A DNA stretch of 64,000 nucleotides from Microbacteriaceae bacterium (GCA_031177985.1 JAPSJW010000001.1:682001-746000), one strand, 5' to 3'. Counted from the stretch's first letter, positions 45,003 to 54,088 are shown. Numbers and translations: made by a program. Notes: a model not told the origin generated them from the sequence alone.

Positions 45003-46493
45003 TCAGCTCCTCCGCACCGGGGGAGCGGCCCCACCGATCGAGTCCGAGGCCACGGGGGAGTCGTAGAGGCCCAGCCCCTGCAGCAGCCCCGGCCGCCTGG
45101 CGGCGCGCAGCAGGCACAGCAGCACCGTCGCGGCGAGCAGCCCGCCGGTGATCGCGAGACCGGTGCCGTGCTCGAGCGCCACCAGGTAGAAGCCGAGCGC
45201 CCAGCCCAGCACGAGGGCGCTGACGATCCCGGGCAGCGCGGCGCGCCAGGTGAACTCGCCGATGCGGCGCAGGAAGACCGGCGCAGCGGCGCTCACCAGC
45301 AGGTAGGCGACGATGAAGCCGACGATCGAGGCCGGGGAGCTGATCGCCCTGCTGCCCTCCGCGCTCCCCGTCGCGGCGATCCAGCCGAGAGGCACCGCCA
45401 CCACCAGAGCGACGGCGGCGACGGATGCGGCGGCCGGAGTGCCGAAGCGCTGCGACGTGCGGCCGAGCAGCGAGGGCAGCAGCCGCTCCCGGCTCATGAC
45501 GAAGCACAGGCGCGCGAGCGCGGTCGTCGAAGCGAGGGAGCAGGCGAAGAACGACAGCACGATGATCAGGTCGACCGCCGGTCCGAGCCCGGCGAGCCCG
45601 GCGTCCTCGCCCAGCCGTACCAGGGGGAGCTCCGGGTGATCCGGTCCCTCGGGCTGGGCGGCCTGACCGGTGAGCTGGGCGGCGGCGCCGAAGAGCAGGA
45701 CGGCGCCGACCGCGATCACCGTCCAGAGCAGCGCACGGGGCACCGTCGCGAGCGGCCTGCGGCTCTCGGGCCCGAGGGCCACGCCGCTCTCGAACCCCAC
45801 GAACGCGATGAGCCCGACGCCGACCGCGGAGAACAGCACCGTGGGATCGATCGGCTCGTCGCCGTCCGGCACCAGCGCGCTCAGGTCCCAGCCCGTAGCG
45901 GCGAGCACGATGGCGGAGATCGCCACCACCGCCACGACGGCGACGATCTCGATCACGAGCATGACGCGCGTCGAGGGACGCAGGCCCCGCACCGCGATCA
46001 GCGCGATGAGCAGACCGAAGATGAGCACGACGACGGCCTGCCAGCCGCCTCCCTCCGCCGGGAGGCCGGCCTGGCGCAGCAGCGAGATCGTCCGATCGGA
46101 GGCCCCGCGCAGCGTGCTGATGGCGATGGCGGCGTAGCCGAGCCCGAGGGCGGCCCCGGCGACGATCCCCGCGACCGGCCCGAGTCCTCGCGTGACGAAG
46201 GTGTAGAGCGAGCCGGTGCTCGCGATGCGGCGCGCGAACACCGCGATCGCCGCCGCCAGCAGCACGACCATCGCGACCGTGAACGCCATCACGACGAAGG
46301 CCCACGATCCCGCTCGGCCGGCCATGGTGATCGGATTGACGAGAACGACCCCCGCAGGCGCGATCGCCGCGATCGACTGCGCGACGACGTCCCAGGTGCC
46401 GACCGATCGGCGGCGCAGGCCGTGCAATGGCGAGGTGGAGTCGAGGCCGGCCACCGGCCTGCGCTCCGCGATCGCCCGTCCGAGTGCCTGCAC
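45003..46493 (-). CDS. APC-family amino acid permease
   Basis: About 496 residues, about 12 helices. Family signatures: VGTWDVVAQSIAAIAPAGVV at helix 1 and VGLIAFVGFESGVALGPESR at helix 6, plus STTALARLCFVMSRERLLP. Substrate likely an amino acid or amine; not assignable. GTG 46493 is preceded by GGGAGG; GTG 46511 is an alternative. The frame is open to 47486, antisense to the next gene, and that part is not real. Forms an operon with iclR. Confidence 0.88.
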   Translation of the reverse strand: MQALGRAIAERRPVAGLDSTSPLHGLRRRSVGTWDVVAQSIAAIAPAGVVLVNPITMAGRAGSWAFVVMAFTVAMVVLLAAAIAVFARRIASTGSLYTFVTRGLGPVAGIVAGAALGLGYAAIAISTLRGASDRTISLLRQAGLPAEGGGWQAVVVLIFGLLIALIAVRGLRPSTRVMLVIEIVAVVAVVAISAIVLAATGWDLSALVPDGDEPIDPTVLFSAVGVGLIAFVGFESGVALGPESRRPLATVPRALLWTVIAVGAVLLFGAAAQLTGQAAQPEGPDHPELPLVRLGEDAGLAGLGPAVDLIIVLSFFACSLASTTALARLCFVMSRERLLPSLLGRTSQRFGTPAAASVAAVALVVAVPLGWIAATGSAEGSRAISSPASIVGFIVAYLLVSAAAPVFLRRIGEFTWRAALPGIVSALVLGWALGFYLVALEHGTGLAITGGLLAATVLLCLLRAARRPGLLQGLGLYDSPVASDSIGGAAPPVRRS

Positions 46494-46796
46494 GGTGCCT
46501 CCCGCGTCCACGGTAGAGAGCGGCTGTTGCCGCGCCGGGTCGACGGTGTTTCGAGGGTGTGACGAGGCCTGAGACCCCGGCGGCGGAGCGCGTCTCAGTC
46601 GTCTTTCCTCGCTACCCGCACTCTTCGCATCCGTGAAACGCGCCGGTAACAGCCCGCCGGAAGACTGACCGCACGGCAGCTCAGGGCCCGGGCGCCGCAC
46701 CCCCTCCCGCACCTCTCCGGCATGCCGCAGCGGTGCTGTCCTCCGCCTGCCCGGCCGCCGCACCGCGCCCGGGCATCCCTTCTCGAAAGGTGCCCT
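46494..46796. other. divergent intergenic region
   Basis: About 300 nt between the permease gene (minus) and the split amine-oxidase operon (plus). It must hold both promoters, but no clear -10/-35 pair or operator dyad stands out. GAAAGG at 46785-46790 is the ribosome site of the plus-strand gene. Confidence 0.4.
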
Positions 46797-47639
46797 GTGA
46801 AATCCAACCTCCAGCCGCCCCCGGACTCCGGTCCGGACGAGGCGGCGCCGTCCCGCCCGCGGTTCCGCTTCAGCGCCAAGCAGCTCGGCGTCGCCTCGAC
46901 CGTCGCGGCGGCCGGCGCGGTCGTGACCCTGTTCGCGGCGACCCAGGTCGCGGTGCACGCGACCTCCGACCCGGCGGACGACCCTGCATCCGCCCCCATC
47001 GCCGCCGAGTCGACCGACGAGGATGCGCCCGAGAAGGCCGAGGAGGTCGCTCCCCCGGCTGAGATCCCGGCGGCGTACGACTCGCTCGCCGGTGACGAGG
47101 TGTCGTACGTGCGCTTCCTCGTCAGCCAGACCGACGACTTCGCGGCAGGCGTCGACGTGTTCGACGGTGAGGGGCTGCAGTACCTCTCCACCGACGTCGC
47201 CGACCCCTCGTTCTACGACGACGGACAGCGCCGGCTCTCGCTGCTCTACTACGACTACGGCACGGAGGAGCTCGTCACCTTCCTGGTGAACGTCACCACC
47301 GGCGCCGTCGAGAGCGTCGAGCGCGGCCAGGGCGCCCAGCCCGCGCCGACCGAGGCGGAGACCGTGCTCGCGTGGGAGCTGCTGCTCGCCGACCTCGCAG
47401 CGGGCGCGGACCTCGGCTCGGAGTACGAGGCCATCACGGGCGGCACCCTCGCGCCCGACACCGCCGGCCTCGACCTCACCGCCCACTCCTTCACGACCGA
47501 CGCGGCCTCGTTCGGCGCGGAATCGTGCGGCATCGACCGGTGCGTGCAGCTGCTCGCCCAGGTCGACGGGGGCGCGTTCCTCACGACGAGCACCTACGTC
47601 GTCAACCTCTCCACCAAGACCGTCCTTCCCGTCTCATGA
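46797..47639 (+). CDS. membrane-anchored protein like copper amine oxidase N-domains
   Basis: 280 residues: a Pro-rich tail, one signal-anchor helix (VASTVAAAGAVVTLFAATQVAV, about 35-56), an acidic linker, then about 180 outside residues. These resemble the N2/N3 domains of copper amine oxidases: YVRFLVSQTDDF, RRLSLLYYDYGTEELVTFLV with GAVESVERGQGAQPAPTEAE (compare the usual ...GVQPxxT... junction), and a final RCVQLLAQVDGG followed by YVVNLSTKTVLPV. The next gene, overlapping by ATGA at the longer start, encodes the catalytic domain. The homology is by motif memory, so function as a separate subunit is inference. GTG 46797 follows GAAAGG. Confidence 0.7.
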   Translation: MKSNLQPPPDSGPDEAAPSRPRFRFSAKQLGVASTVAAAGAVVTLFAATQVAVHATSDPADDPASAPIAAESTDEDAPEKAEEVAPPAEIPAAYDSLAGDEVSYVRFLVSQTDDFAAGVDVFDGEGLQYLSTDVADPSFYDDGQRRLSLLYYDYGTEELVTFLVNVTTGAVESVERGQGAQPAPTEAETVLAWELLLADLAAGADLGSEYEAITGGTLAPDTAGLDLTAHSFTTDAASFGAESCGIDRCVQLLAQVDGGAFLTTSTYVVNLSTKTVLPVS

Positions 47640-47674
47640 CCGCGCCCCACTCCAGGAATCAGGAGAAGTCCTCC

Positions 47675-49531
47675 ATGCTCAAACGCCTTGCCGCGCTCGT
47701 CGCCGCGAGTGCCGTGGCCGTCACAGGCCTCGTGCTCGTGCCGACGTCCGCATCCGCCCAGACCGTCACCGAGGCCTCGTGCTCAGGCGACTCGCTCGTG
47801 CAGGAGACCCTGCAGGCCGGGTCGTCGTGGGAGATGTGCTGGCGCATGGACACCTACCGGGGGCTCATCCTCGACAAGGTGGCCTACCAGCCCCGTGACG
47901 ACGAGAGCCCGCTCATGGTGCTCGACTCGATCGCGCTCGCGCAGCTCAACGTGCCGTACGACACCGGCGTGACGGAGTACAACGACGTCACGACCTACCA
48001 GGTCGGCGGCCGTCGCGCGCAGGCCATCGAGGCAGTCGACTGCCCCACCGGCGAGGTGCGCAGCGCGTGGACCGACGCCGCCCGCGGCGAGATCCCCGCC
48101 ATCTGCATCGACGAGGTCGACTCGGGCATCGCATACCGCTCGAACATCGCCCGGGACGCGCTCTACGCGGCGCAAGGCACCGACCTCGTCCTGCACATGG
48201 TGTCGCGCATCGGCTGGTACGAGTACCTCGTCGAGTACCGGTTCCACGACGACGGCGAGATCTCGGTGCGGCTCGGCGCTACCGGCGACCTGTCGCCGAA
48301 CGACTACACCGACGTCGTCAACCAGGGCTGGCCGCTCGCGCCGGGCCAGGAGGACTTCGCGGTGAGCCACTACCACTCCGCCTTCTGGCGCGTGGACTTC
48401 GGCATCGACAGCGCCGAGGAGCAGATCGTCGAGAAGTTCGACACCGACCCGACCGGCGAGCACGGCACGACCGGCGACACCGGTCACACCGCGATCCTCG
48501 ACACGCAGATCACCCAGGTGGCGACCGAGGGCAAGACCTTCGTCGAGAACCGCGAGGCTTACCGGGTGGTCAACCCGGACAGCCTCAACGCCGACGGCCA
48601 CGCCCGCTCGTACGAGATCATCGTGGACCGCGACCAGGCCTACAACCTGAACCCGGAGACGGACTACGACATCGCCTTCACCACCGCGAAGCCGGATGAG
48701 GTGCACGCCTCGTACAACCTGATCCCGAGCAAGGCGAACCAGAGCGTGACCGACTACGTCGCCGACGCCGAGGCGCTCGCCGACCCGGTGGCCTGGGTCA
48801 ACGTCGGATTCCACCACATCAACCGCGACGAGGACCAGAGCCCCATGCCGATCCACTGGCAGGGCTTCACCCTCTACCCGCGCGACGTGTCGGCTCAGAA
48901 CCCGATCATCCCCGAGGGTCGCAAGTGGGTGAACGGCGACATGCGCGGCGTGCCGAACCCGAACATCCCGCCGACCACGCCCACGCCCACGCCCACGCCG
49001 ACGGCACCGCCGACCAGCACGCCGACCGCTCCGCCGACCGGCACTCCGACGGCACCGCCCACCGGCACCCCGTCGACGCCGCCGGCCACCGAGCCGCCGG
49101 CAGGCGGTGGCGCGGCAGGAGCCGTGACCTTCGGTGCCTCGACCGTGACGCCCGGCAGCACGCAGACGGTGACCGCGGAGGGCTTCGAGCCCGGTGAGTC
49201 GGTCAGCGCCGTGATGTCGTCGGAGCCGGTCGACGTCGGCACCTACGTCGCCGACGAGGAGGGGAACGTGGACTTCCAGTTCGTGGTCCCCACCGACACG
49301 GCGGTCGGTGAGCACACGCTCACGCTGACCGGCCAGACCTCGGGCACGGTCGTCTCGGGCACCTTCACGGTGGCCGCAGCGACCGCGGGCAGCATCTTCG
49401 GTGCTCTGGCTCAGACCGGCACGGGAGCCAACGTGCTGGCGAGCACCGGAACGGCCCTGCTGCTGCTCTGCGCCGGTCTCGGCCTCGCGGGCTGGTACCG
49501 CCGCCGCGGCGAGCAGACCGTCCAGGCGTAG
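47675..49531 (+). CDS. secreted copper amine oxidase catalytic domain, LAxTG-anchored
   Basis: 618 residues. Signal peptide (LAALVAASAVAVTGLVLVPTSASA). Residues about 30-420 match only the catalytic domain of copper amine oxidases: YRGLILDKVAYQP, base Asp about 104 (EYNDV), AICIDEVDSGI, the topaquinone-type Tyr about 182 in GWYEY, copper His 232 and 234 (SHYHSAFWRVDFGID) and third His about 380/381 (FHHINRDEDQSPMP). The Asn usually before the Tyr is Trp here. A Pro/Thr stalk, an Ig-like domain and LAQTG plus helix and RRR follow. ATG 47675 has AGGAGA upstream; ATG 47636 is an alternative. The N2/N3 domains are missing and seem to be in the gene before. Confidence 0.8.
   Translation: MLKRLAALVAASAVAVTGLVLVPTSASAQTVTEASCSGDSLVQETLQAGSSWEMCWRMDTYRGLILDKVAYQPRDDESPLMVLDSIALAQLNVPYDTGVTEYNDVTTYQVGGRRAQAIEAVDCPTGEVRSAWTDAARGEIPAICIDEVDSGIAYRSNIARDALYAAQGTDLVLHMVSRIGWYEYLVEYRFHDDGEISVRLGATGDLSPNDYTDVVNQGWPLAPGQEDFAVSHYHSAFWRVDFGIDSAEEQIVEKFDTDPTGEHGTTGDTGHTAILDTQITQVATEGKTFVENREAYRVVNPDSLNADGHARSYEIIVDRDQAYNLNPETDYDIAFTTAKPDEVHASYNLIPSKANQSVTDYVADAEALADPVAWVNVGFHHINRDEDQSPMPIHWQGFTLYPRDVSAQNPIIPEGRKWVNGDMRGVPNPNIPPTTPTPTPTPTAPPTSTPTAPPTGTPTAPPTGTPSTPPATEPPAGGGAAGAVTFGASTVTPGSTQTVTAEGFEPGESVSAVMSSEPVDVGTYVADEEGNVDFQFVVPTDTAVGEHTLTLTGQTSGTVVSGTFTVAAATAGSIFGALAQTGTGANVLASTGTALLLLCAGLGLAGWYRRRGEQTVQA
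48970..49090 (+). repeat. Pro/Thr stalk coding repeat
   Basis: A run of ACGCCCACG- and CCGACC-type units encodes TPTPTPTP and repeated APPTxTPT blocks between the oxidase domain and the C-terminal Ig-like domain. It is a flexible wall-spanning stalk and may vary in length between strains by slippage. Confidence 0.75.
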
Positions 49532-49538
49532 TCCCTGA

Positions 49539-49566
49539 GGGGGCCGGACCTCAGGGTCCGGCCCCC
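49539..49566 (+). terminator. hairpin terminator after the oxidase gene
   Basis: A perfect 12-bp stem (49539-49550 / 49555-49566, GGGGGCCGGACC) with TCAG loop, followed by TTTCCCC. It lies 8 nt after the oxidase stop and before the DUF305 gene, so expression of the downstream pair would be partial. Confidence 0.85.
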
Positions 49567-49590
49567 TTTCCCCGTCTCCGAGGAGCTCCC

Positions 49591-50277
49591 GTGCGCCGTC
49601 CCCGTCTCGTCTTCGTGTCCGCCGTCGTCGCGGTGCTCCTCGGAGCGGGGGTCGGCGCGCTCGTCCTCCGCCCGGCGCCGCAGAGCGGCGTCTCGGCCTC
49701 CGCGCAGGCCCCCGCGGCTCCCGCGGTCGAGGAGTTCCCCCTCGAGGCCGACTGGTGCTACGTGGATGCGATGATCCCGCACCACGAGCAGGCTCTCGAG
49801 CTCAGTCGGCTCGTGCTCGCGGTGCCCGAGGTGCATCCGAGGGTCAGTGCGCTCGCCGACTTCATCGTCACCGACCAGCAGGCCGAGATCGAGGCGATGA
49901 CCGCCTGGCGTGATGCGTGGCGCTCGGTCTCCCCGGCATCCGTCGCCGCCGCGCCGGCGCAGCACGACCACGCGACCGCTCCCGAGCCGGAGACCCAGGA
50001 GGTCGCGGCGGGCTGCAGCGGTCACGCCGACCACGCTTCCATGGAGGGGATGGCGACCCCCGACCAGCTGGCCGCGCTCGGTGCTGCGACCGGCCTCGAG
50101 GCACAGCTGATGTTCCTCGACCTCATGATCGTGCACCACGAGGGAGCGCTCGAGATGGCCGAGACCGCTGTGAAACAGGGCGGCAACGCGTTCGTCAGGT
50201 CATCGGCGAAGCACGTGCTGATCGAGCAGGAGCGCGAGGTGCAGGCGATGCTGCTGCTCGCGGACGACATCGGATGA
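49591..50277 (+). CDS. DUF305 secreted protein
   Basis: 228 residues: signal anchor (LVFVSAVVAVLLGAGVGALVL), then the DUF305 ferritin-like four-helix region with its repeated MIPHHEQALELSRLVL and MIVHHEGALEMAETAV motifs. A His-rich insertion (QHDHA...CSGHADHASMEGM) lies between them. DUF305 proteins often sit in copper-handling clusters; here it follows a copper enzyme, so a copper-supply role is reasonable inference. GTG 49591 has GGAG upstream. Coupled to the signal peptidase by ATGA. Confidence 0.88.
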   Translation: MRRPRLVFVSAVVAVLLGAGVGALVLRPAPQSGVSASAQAPAAPAVEEFPLEADWCYVDAMIPHHEQALELSRLVLAVPEVHPRVSALADFIVTDQQAEIEAMTAWRDAWRSVSPASVAAAPAQHDHATAPEPETQEVAAGCSGHADHASMEGMATPDQLAALGAATGLEAQLMFLDLMIVHHEGALEMAETAVKQGGNAFVRSSAKHVLIEQEREVQAMLLLADDIG

Positions 50278-50807
50278 CCGCGGTCGCCGTCCCGCGCACC
50301 TCCCGGCCGCTGGGCGCCCTCGCCGCGCTGGTGCCGGCCGTCGTAGCCCTGGCGGTGCTCGCGAGCCTCGGCACCGCGACCGTCGAACACGATTCGATGC
50401 GCCCCGGTCTCGCCCCGGGTGACGTCGTCGTCTTCGACCGGGTGCTGCCCCCGGCCCGCGGGGACGTCGTGCTCGTCGAGGATCCGGACGGATGGGCGGC
50501 CTCCGAGGACGCCGTGCTCATCAAGCGGGTCGTGGGCGTCTCGGGTGACCGGGTGGTGTGCTGCGAGATCGGCACGGGCCGGCTGCTCCTCAACGGCCGA
50601 CCGCTCGACGAGTCGTACGTCGTCGACGGACAGCGTCCAGGCGGCCGGATCCCCTTCGCTGTGACGGTGCCCGACGGCGCGCTGTGGCTCATCGGGGACA
50701 ACCGCGACGCGTCGCACGACTCTCGTATCGAGGTCGCCGCCGAGTCACAGGGCTTCGTGCCGACGGATGCGGTGCGGGGCGTCGTGCGCTTCGCGCTTCC
50801 GGGATGA
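50274..50807 (+). CDS. lepB: signal peptidase I (S26)
   Basis: 177 residues. One N-terminal helix (LAALVPAVVALAVLASLG), catalytic Ser about 41 in HDSMRPGLAPGD, Lys about 84 in IKRVVGVSGDRV, and the later GDNRDASHDSR box. Cleaves signal peptides outside the membrane. It is short, without the large insertions of LepB from Gram-negatives. Its place in this cluster suggests it may mainly serve the two secreted proteins encoded before it, but it could be a general enzyme. Confidence 0.9.
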   Translation: MTAVAVPRTSRPLGALAALVPAVVALAVLASLGTATVEHDSMRPGLAPGDVVVFDRVLPPARGDVVLVEDPDGWAASEDAVLIKRVVGVSGDRVVCCEIGTGRLLLNGRPLDESYVVDGQRPGGRIPFAVTVPDGALWLIGDNRDASHDSRIEVAAESQGFVPTDAVRGVVRFALPG

Positions 50808-50825
50808 GGCTGCCTGCGAGACGCC

Positions 50826-51485
50826 TCAGCCGGACTGCTCGGCGCGGAACACCGCCTCGCAGAACTCAGTGACGATCCGCCACCCGAGCACTTCGTAGAG
50901 GCTCCGGCCCTGCGTGGAGGCGAGCAGGATGCCCTCGGTGCGCCCGGCGTCGACCGCGACATTCGACAGCGCGGTCATGACGACACTCGCGAGGCCCCGG
51001 CGCTGGTGCTCGGGCTGCGTCACGATCTGGTCGGGCACCGCGACGCCGCCGAGCCCGACCCGCCCGCGAGCGGCGAGCGCGCCGCTGTCGGTCACGACAC
51101 GGGCTTCGACCGCGTTCCCCTCGTCGATCAGGTCGAGCCGGTAGCCGGGCGGTGGCACGGGCATCGGGGAGGCGGCGAGCGAGGTGCGCATGAGGTGCAG
51201 GCGCTGCCCGGCGGTCCAGCCCTCGCCGAGCGACGGCGCGGCCTCAGCGGACCCGGGCCACTTGATCCAGAAGTCCGATTCCGTCACCCCCACGGCGAGC
51301 TCGCACGCGCGGTCCGGGTCAGGTGCGGTCAGCACGTAGCGGCCGCTCTCGGTGGCCGAGTCGACCCTGATGTAGACGCCGCCGCGGATCGGCTGCGGCT
51401 CGGATGCGCGTCGGGACAACGCCCAGCCGTCGGTCCAGGCGAGGACGTTCGAGGAGAGGGTCGAGAGCGTGGCGGGGTCGAGCAC
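50826..51485 (-). CDS. GNAT-family N-acetyltransferase
   Basis: 219 residues; the C-terminal half has the acetyl-CoA loop in VTQPEHQRRGLASVVMTAL (Q-R-R-G-L-A) and GILLASTQGRSLYEVLGWRI. The N-terminal ~100 residues are a second, degenerate GNAT-like or unknown domain. Substrate unknown. GATAGT lies 6 nt before GTG 51485 (leaderless). Divergent from menA. Confidence 0.85.
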   Translation of the reverse strand: MLDPATLSTLSSNVLAWTDGWALSRRASEPQPIRGGVYIRVDSATESGRYVLTAPDPDRACELAVGVTESDFWIKWPGSAEAAPSLGEGWTAGQRLHLMRTSLAASPMPVPPPGYRLDLIDEGNAVEARVVTDSGALAARGRVGLGGVAVPDQIVTQPEHQRRGLASVVMTALSNVAVDAGRTEGILLASTQGRSLYEVLGWRIVTEFCEAVFRAEQSG

Positions 51486-51569
51486 TGTCCCACTATCGCG
51501 GATCGGGGCGACGTGTTCTCCGCCCCTCCCGCGGGGTGAGCCTCAGTCCGCCCACTAGACTCTCGGCTC

Positions 51570-52565
51570 GTGGCACGACCGAAGCAGCAGCGCATCGATC
51601 CCCGTAGGACCCAGGCCGCCGTCGGAAAGCCGACGGCCAAGGCCAAGTCCGGACGTCCGGGTGGACGGCCGGGCGCGCCTGTCGTGCGCAAGGCGACCCT
51701 CGGCGACTGGATCGCCGCCGCACGCCCGCTGACCCTTCCCCTGGCTGTCGCACCCGTCGCGATCGGCACCGGCGCCGCCTGGGTGGTCCCCGGCGGCGAC
51801 TGGCACTGGGTGCGGGCTCTCCTCTGCCTCGCCGTCGCGGTCGCGCTGCAGATCGGCGTGAACTTCGCGAACGACTACTCGGATGGGGTTCGCGGCACCG
51901 ACAGGCACCGTGTCGGTCCCGCGCGACTCACCGCGTCGGGCGCGGCGAAGCCGCGGGCCGTACTGACCGTCGCCCTCGTGTTCTTCGCGATCGCCGCGGT
52001 CGCGGGGCTCGCGCTCGTCATCCGCACTCAGCAGTGGTGGCTGCTCGCCGTCGGCGCCGTCGCGATCCTCGCCGCCTACTTCTACACCGGGGGCAAGCGC
52101 CCCTACGGCTACTACGGCCTCGGCGAGGTCTTCGTCTTCCTCTTCTTCGGACTCGTCGCCACCGCGGGCACGACCTACGTGCAGGCCGGCATCGTCAACA
52201 TCGAGAGCTGGCTCGGCGGGGTGGCAGCCGGCCTTCTCGCCTGCGCCGCACTGCTGATCAACAACATCCGCGATCGCGAGCAGGACGAGCTCGCCGGCAA
52301 GCGCACCCTCACCGTGCTGATCGGCGACAAGGCGTCGCGCATCCTCTTCACGGCGCTCATGCTCGTGCCGTTCGGCATCCTGGTGTTCTACGTGACCTTC
52401 TACGAGAACGCCTACCTCGCCTACTTCGCGCTGCTGGCCGCGGCACCGGCCGCGCTCATCGCGCTCATGGGGCAGCGTCCGGCCGATCTCGTGGTCGCGC
52501 TCCGCCTCGTCGGGGTCACCTCGCTCGTCTACGGGCTCGTGCTCGGCTGGGCCATCGCGTTCTGA
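51570..52565 (+). CDS. menA: 1,4-dihydroxy-2-naphthoate polyprenyltransferase
   Basis: 331 residues of the UbiA superfamily, about nine helices. Prenyl-diphosphate binding motifs NDYSDGVRGTDRHRVGP and NNIRDREQDELAGKRT. Attaches the polyprenyl tail to DHNA, giving demethylmenaquinone. The first ~45 residues are basic and cytosolic, longer than usual. GTG 51570 is 8 nt after TAGACT (51556-51561). Confidence 0.95.
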   Translation: MARPKQQRIDPRRTQAAVGKPTAKAKSGRPGGRPGAPVVRKATLGDWIAAARPLTLPLAVAPVAIGTGAAWVVPGGDWHWVRALLCLAVAVALQIGVNFANDYSDGVRGTDRHRVGPARLTASGAAKPRAVLTVALVFFAIAAVAGLALVIRTQQWWLLAVGAVAILAAYFYTGGKRPYGYYGLGEVFVFLFFGLVATAGTTYVQAGIVNIESWLGGVAAGLLACAALLINNIRDREQDELAGKRTLTVLIGDKASRILFTALMLVPFGILVFYVTFYENAYLAYFALLAAAPAALIALMGQRPADLVVALRLVGVTSLVYGLVLGWAIAF

Positions 52566-52633
52566 TCCGGGGTCTCTCCCCAACGATCGGCGGCGCGGAC
52601 GCGTCCCAGTAGGTGAGAGGGAGTGATGCCGCG

Positions 52634-53011
52634 ATGACGACGACCGAGCGATCAGCCGGGCGGGGGGTGCTGCCCTGGCTGCTGCCGGCAGCTGTGCTCT
52701 CCGTGCTCGCCTCCATCGTGTTCTGGGAAGGCCGGCCCGGCTGGGCCTGGTGCGTCGACGGCGACGGCTGGGGCGAGTGCTCCTCGGGCCGCCATGACTG
52801 GTTCGCGATCGTCGAGATCGTGCTGCTCGCGGCGCTGCTGGCGGCGATCACGGCGGTCGCCCTCCGGCCCGTGTCGGAGCGCCGCACGTCGGCTCTCATC
52901 GGACTCTCGGTGGCACTCGGCGTCGTGATCGTGGGCGGCCTGGGCGTCGCCCTCGAGGTGCTCCCCGTTCCGATGCCTGACCCGCCGATCCCGAGCGGCC
53001 CCTCCTCCTAG
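52634..53011 (+). CDS. membrane protein of unknown function
   Basis: 125 residues with three helices (GVLPWLLPAAVLSVLASIVFW; WFAIVEIVLLAALLAAITAVAL; ALIGLSVALGVVIVGGLGVAL) and an outside loop with two Cys (WCVDGDGWGECSSGRHDW). Not recognised. The frame also has GTG 52613; ATG 52634 has GAGGGAG upstream at a rather long spacing. The TAG stop is part of the -10 box of the next gene. Confidence 0.65.
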   Translation: MTTTERSAGRGVLPWLLPAAVLSVLASIVFWEGRPGWAWCVDGDGWGECSSGRHDWFAIVEIVLLAALLAAITAVALRPVSERRTSALIGLSVALGVVIVGGLGVALEVLPVPMPDPPIPSGPSS

Positions 53012-53020
53012 GCTGGCGGC

Positions 53021-54088
53021 ATGGATGTCGCCGTCGGATCCCCGTTGCACCTCGCGATCCGTTCAGCGGTCGGCGGCGTGCTCGATGCGGTCGAGGAGGC
53101 CCACCGCGAGGAGCTCGACTACGACGCGTTCCTCGCCCATCGCACCGTCTCCCGAGTGCGCGGCACGGCCCTGGTCGACGGGCGCAGCGTGCCGTGGACG
53201 CTCATCGAGAAGGTGACCGAGGGCCCGGAGCTGGCGTCGCCCTACCTGCTCGACAACGGCAGGCGCGAGTTCGCCGCCTACGCCTCGGCGCTGCTCGACG
53301 ACCTCGCCCCGCGGGTGCGGGCGCCGCGCGCTCACGGCGCTCTCGCCGAGGACGACGGCCGCGTCACCCTGTGGCTCGAGGAGATCGTGCACGAGGGGTC
53401 GCGCCCCCTCGATGCGGATGCACTGCTCGCAGCAGCGCGCGACCTCGGGGAGCTCGCCGGTCGCTGGCTGAACCGGGTACCGACCGATCCCTGGCTGTTC
53501 ACGGGCTGGATCACCCGCCACAGCCAGCCGGGGGCCTACGCCGAGGGGCTTGACGTGCTCGCCCATGAGCATCCCGCCGCCGTCGAGGTGCTCGGCGAGC
53601 GGCTCTCGGCTGCCGCGGTGCTCGTGCGCGGCCAGGGCGAGCTGCGCCGGGTGCTCGAGTCGTTGCCGCACACGCTCTGCCACCATGACGCCGTCGGTGC
53701 CAACGTCTTCCGCGCCGGAGGCGGCACGGTGCTCATCGACTGGGAGTCGGTGGGACCGGGACCGGTGGGAGCCGACCTCGCCTCGCTGCTGCTGTCCTCC
53801 GCGCGCCGCGGTGACGCATCCGCGGAGCTGGTGGCCGCCGTTCTCGACGACGCCCTCCACGCGTATGCGGCGGGCGTCGCATCCGTCGACCTCGCCACGG
53901 TACGCCGGGGCTTCGACGCCGCCGCGGGGCTCCGCTGGAAGCTCGTGCGGGACCTCGCCGCCTCGCTCGAACGCGGCGAGGTGCCACGTCGGGGCAGCCT
54001 GCCCGACGAGCCGCCGGAGCAGGCGCTGCGGGAGCTCGTGCTGCTGAGCGACCTGCAGCTCGACTCCGCGCGACGGGTGCTCGGCTAG
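53021..54088 (+). CDS. phosphotransferase (aminoglycoside phosphotransferase fold)
   Basis: 355 residues. Kinase-like fold with the Brenner motif HHDAVGANVF and the metal motif VLIDWESVGPGPVGADLA. Relatives phosphorylate small molecules (drugs, choline, maltose); no target can be named. TAGGCT at 53009-53014 is 6 nt before the ATG, and overlaps the previous stop codon. Confidence 0.85.
   Translation: MDVAVGSPLHLAIRSAVGGVLDAVEEAHREELDYDAFLAHRTVSRVRGTALVDGRSVPWTLIEKVTEGPELASPYLLDNGRREFAAYASALLDDLAPRVRAPRAHGALAEDDGRVTLWLEEIVHEGSRPLDADALLAAARDLGELAGRWLNRVPTDPWLFTGWITRHSQPGAYAEGLDVLAHEHPAAVEVLGERLSAAAVLVRGQGELRRVLESLPHTLCHHDAVGANVFRAGGGTVLIDWESVGPGPVGADLASLLLSSARRGDASAELVAAVLDDALHAYAAGVASVDLATVRRGFDAAAGLRWKLVRDLAASLERGEVPRRGSLPDEPPEQALRELVLLSDLQLDSARRVLG

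Noticed and set aside
48970-49090. possible CRISPR-like or satellite array
   Set aside because: The periodicity is codon-level Pro/Thr repetition inside a coding stalk; no uniform repeats with unique spacers.
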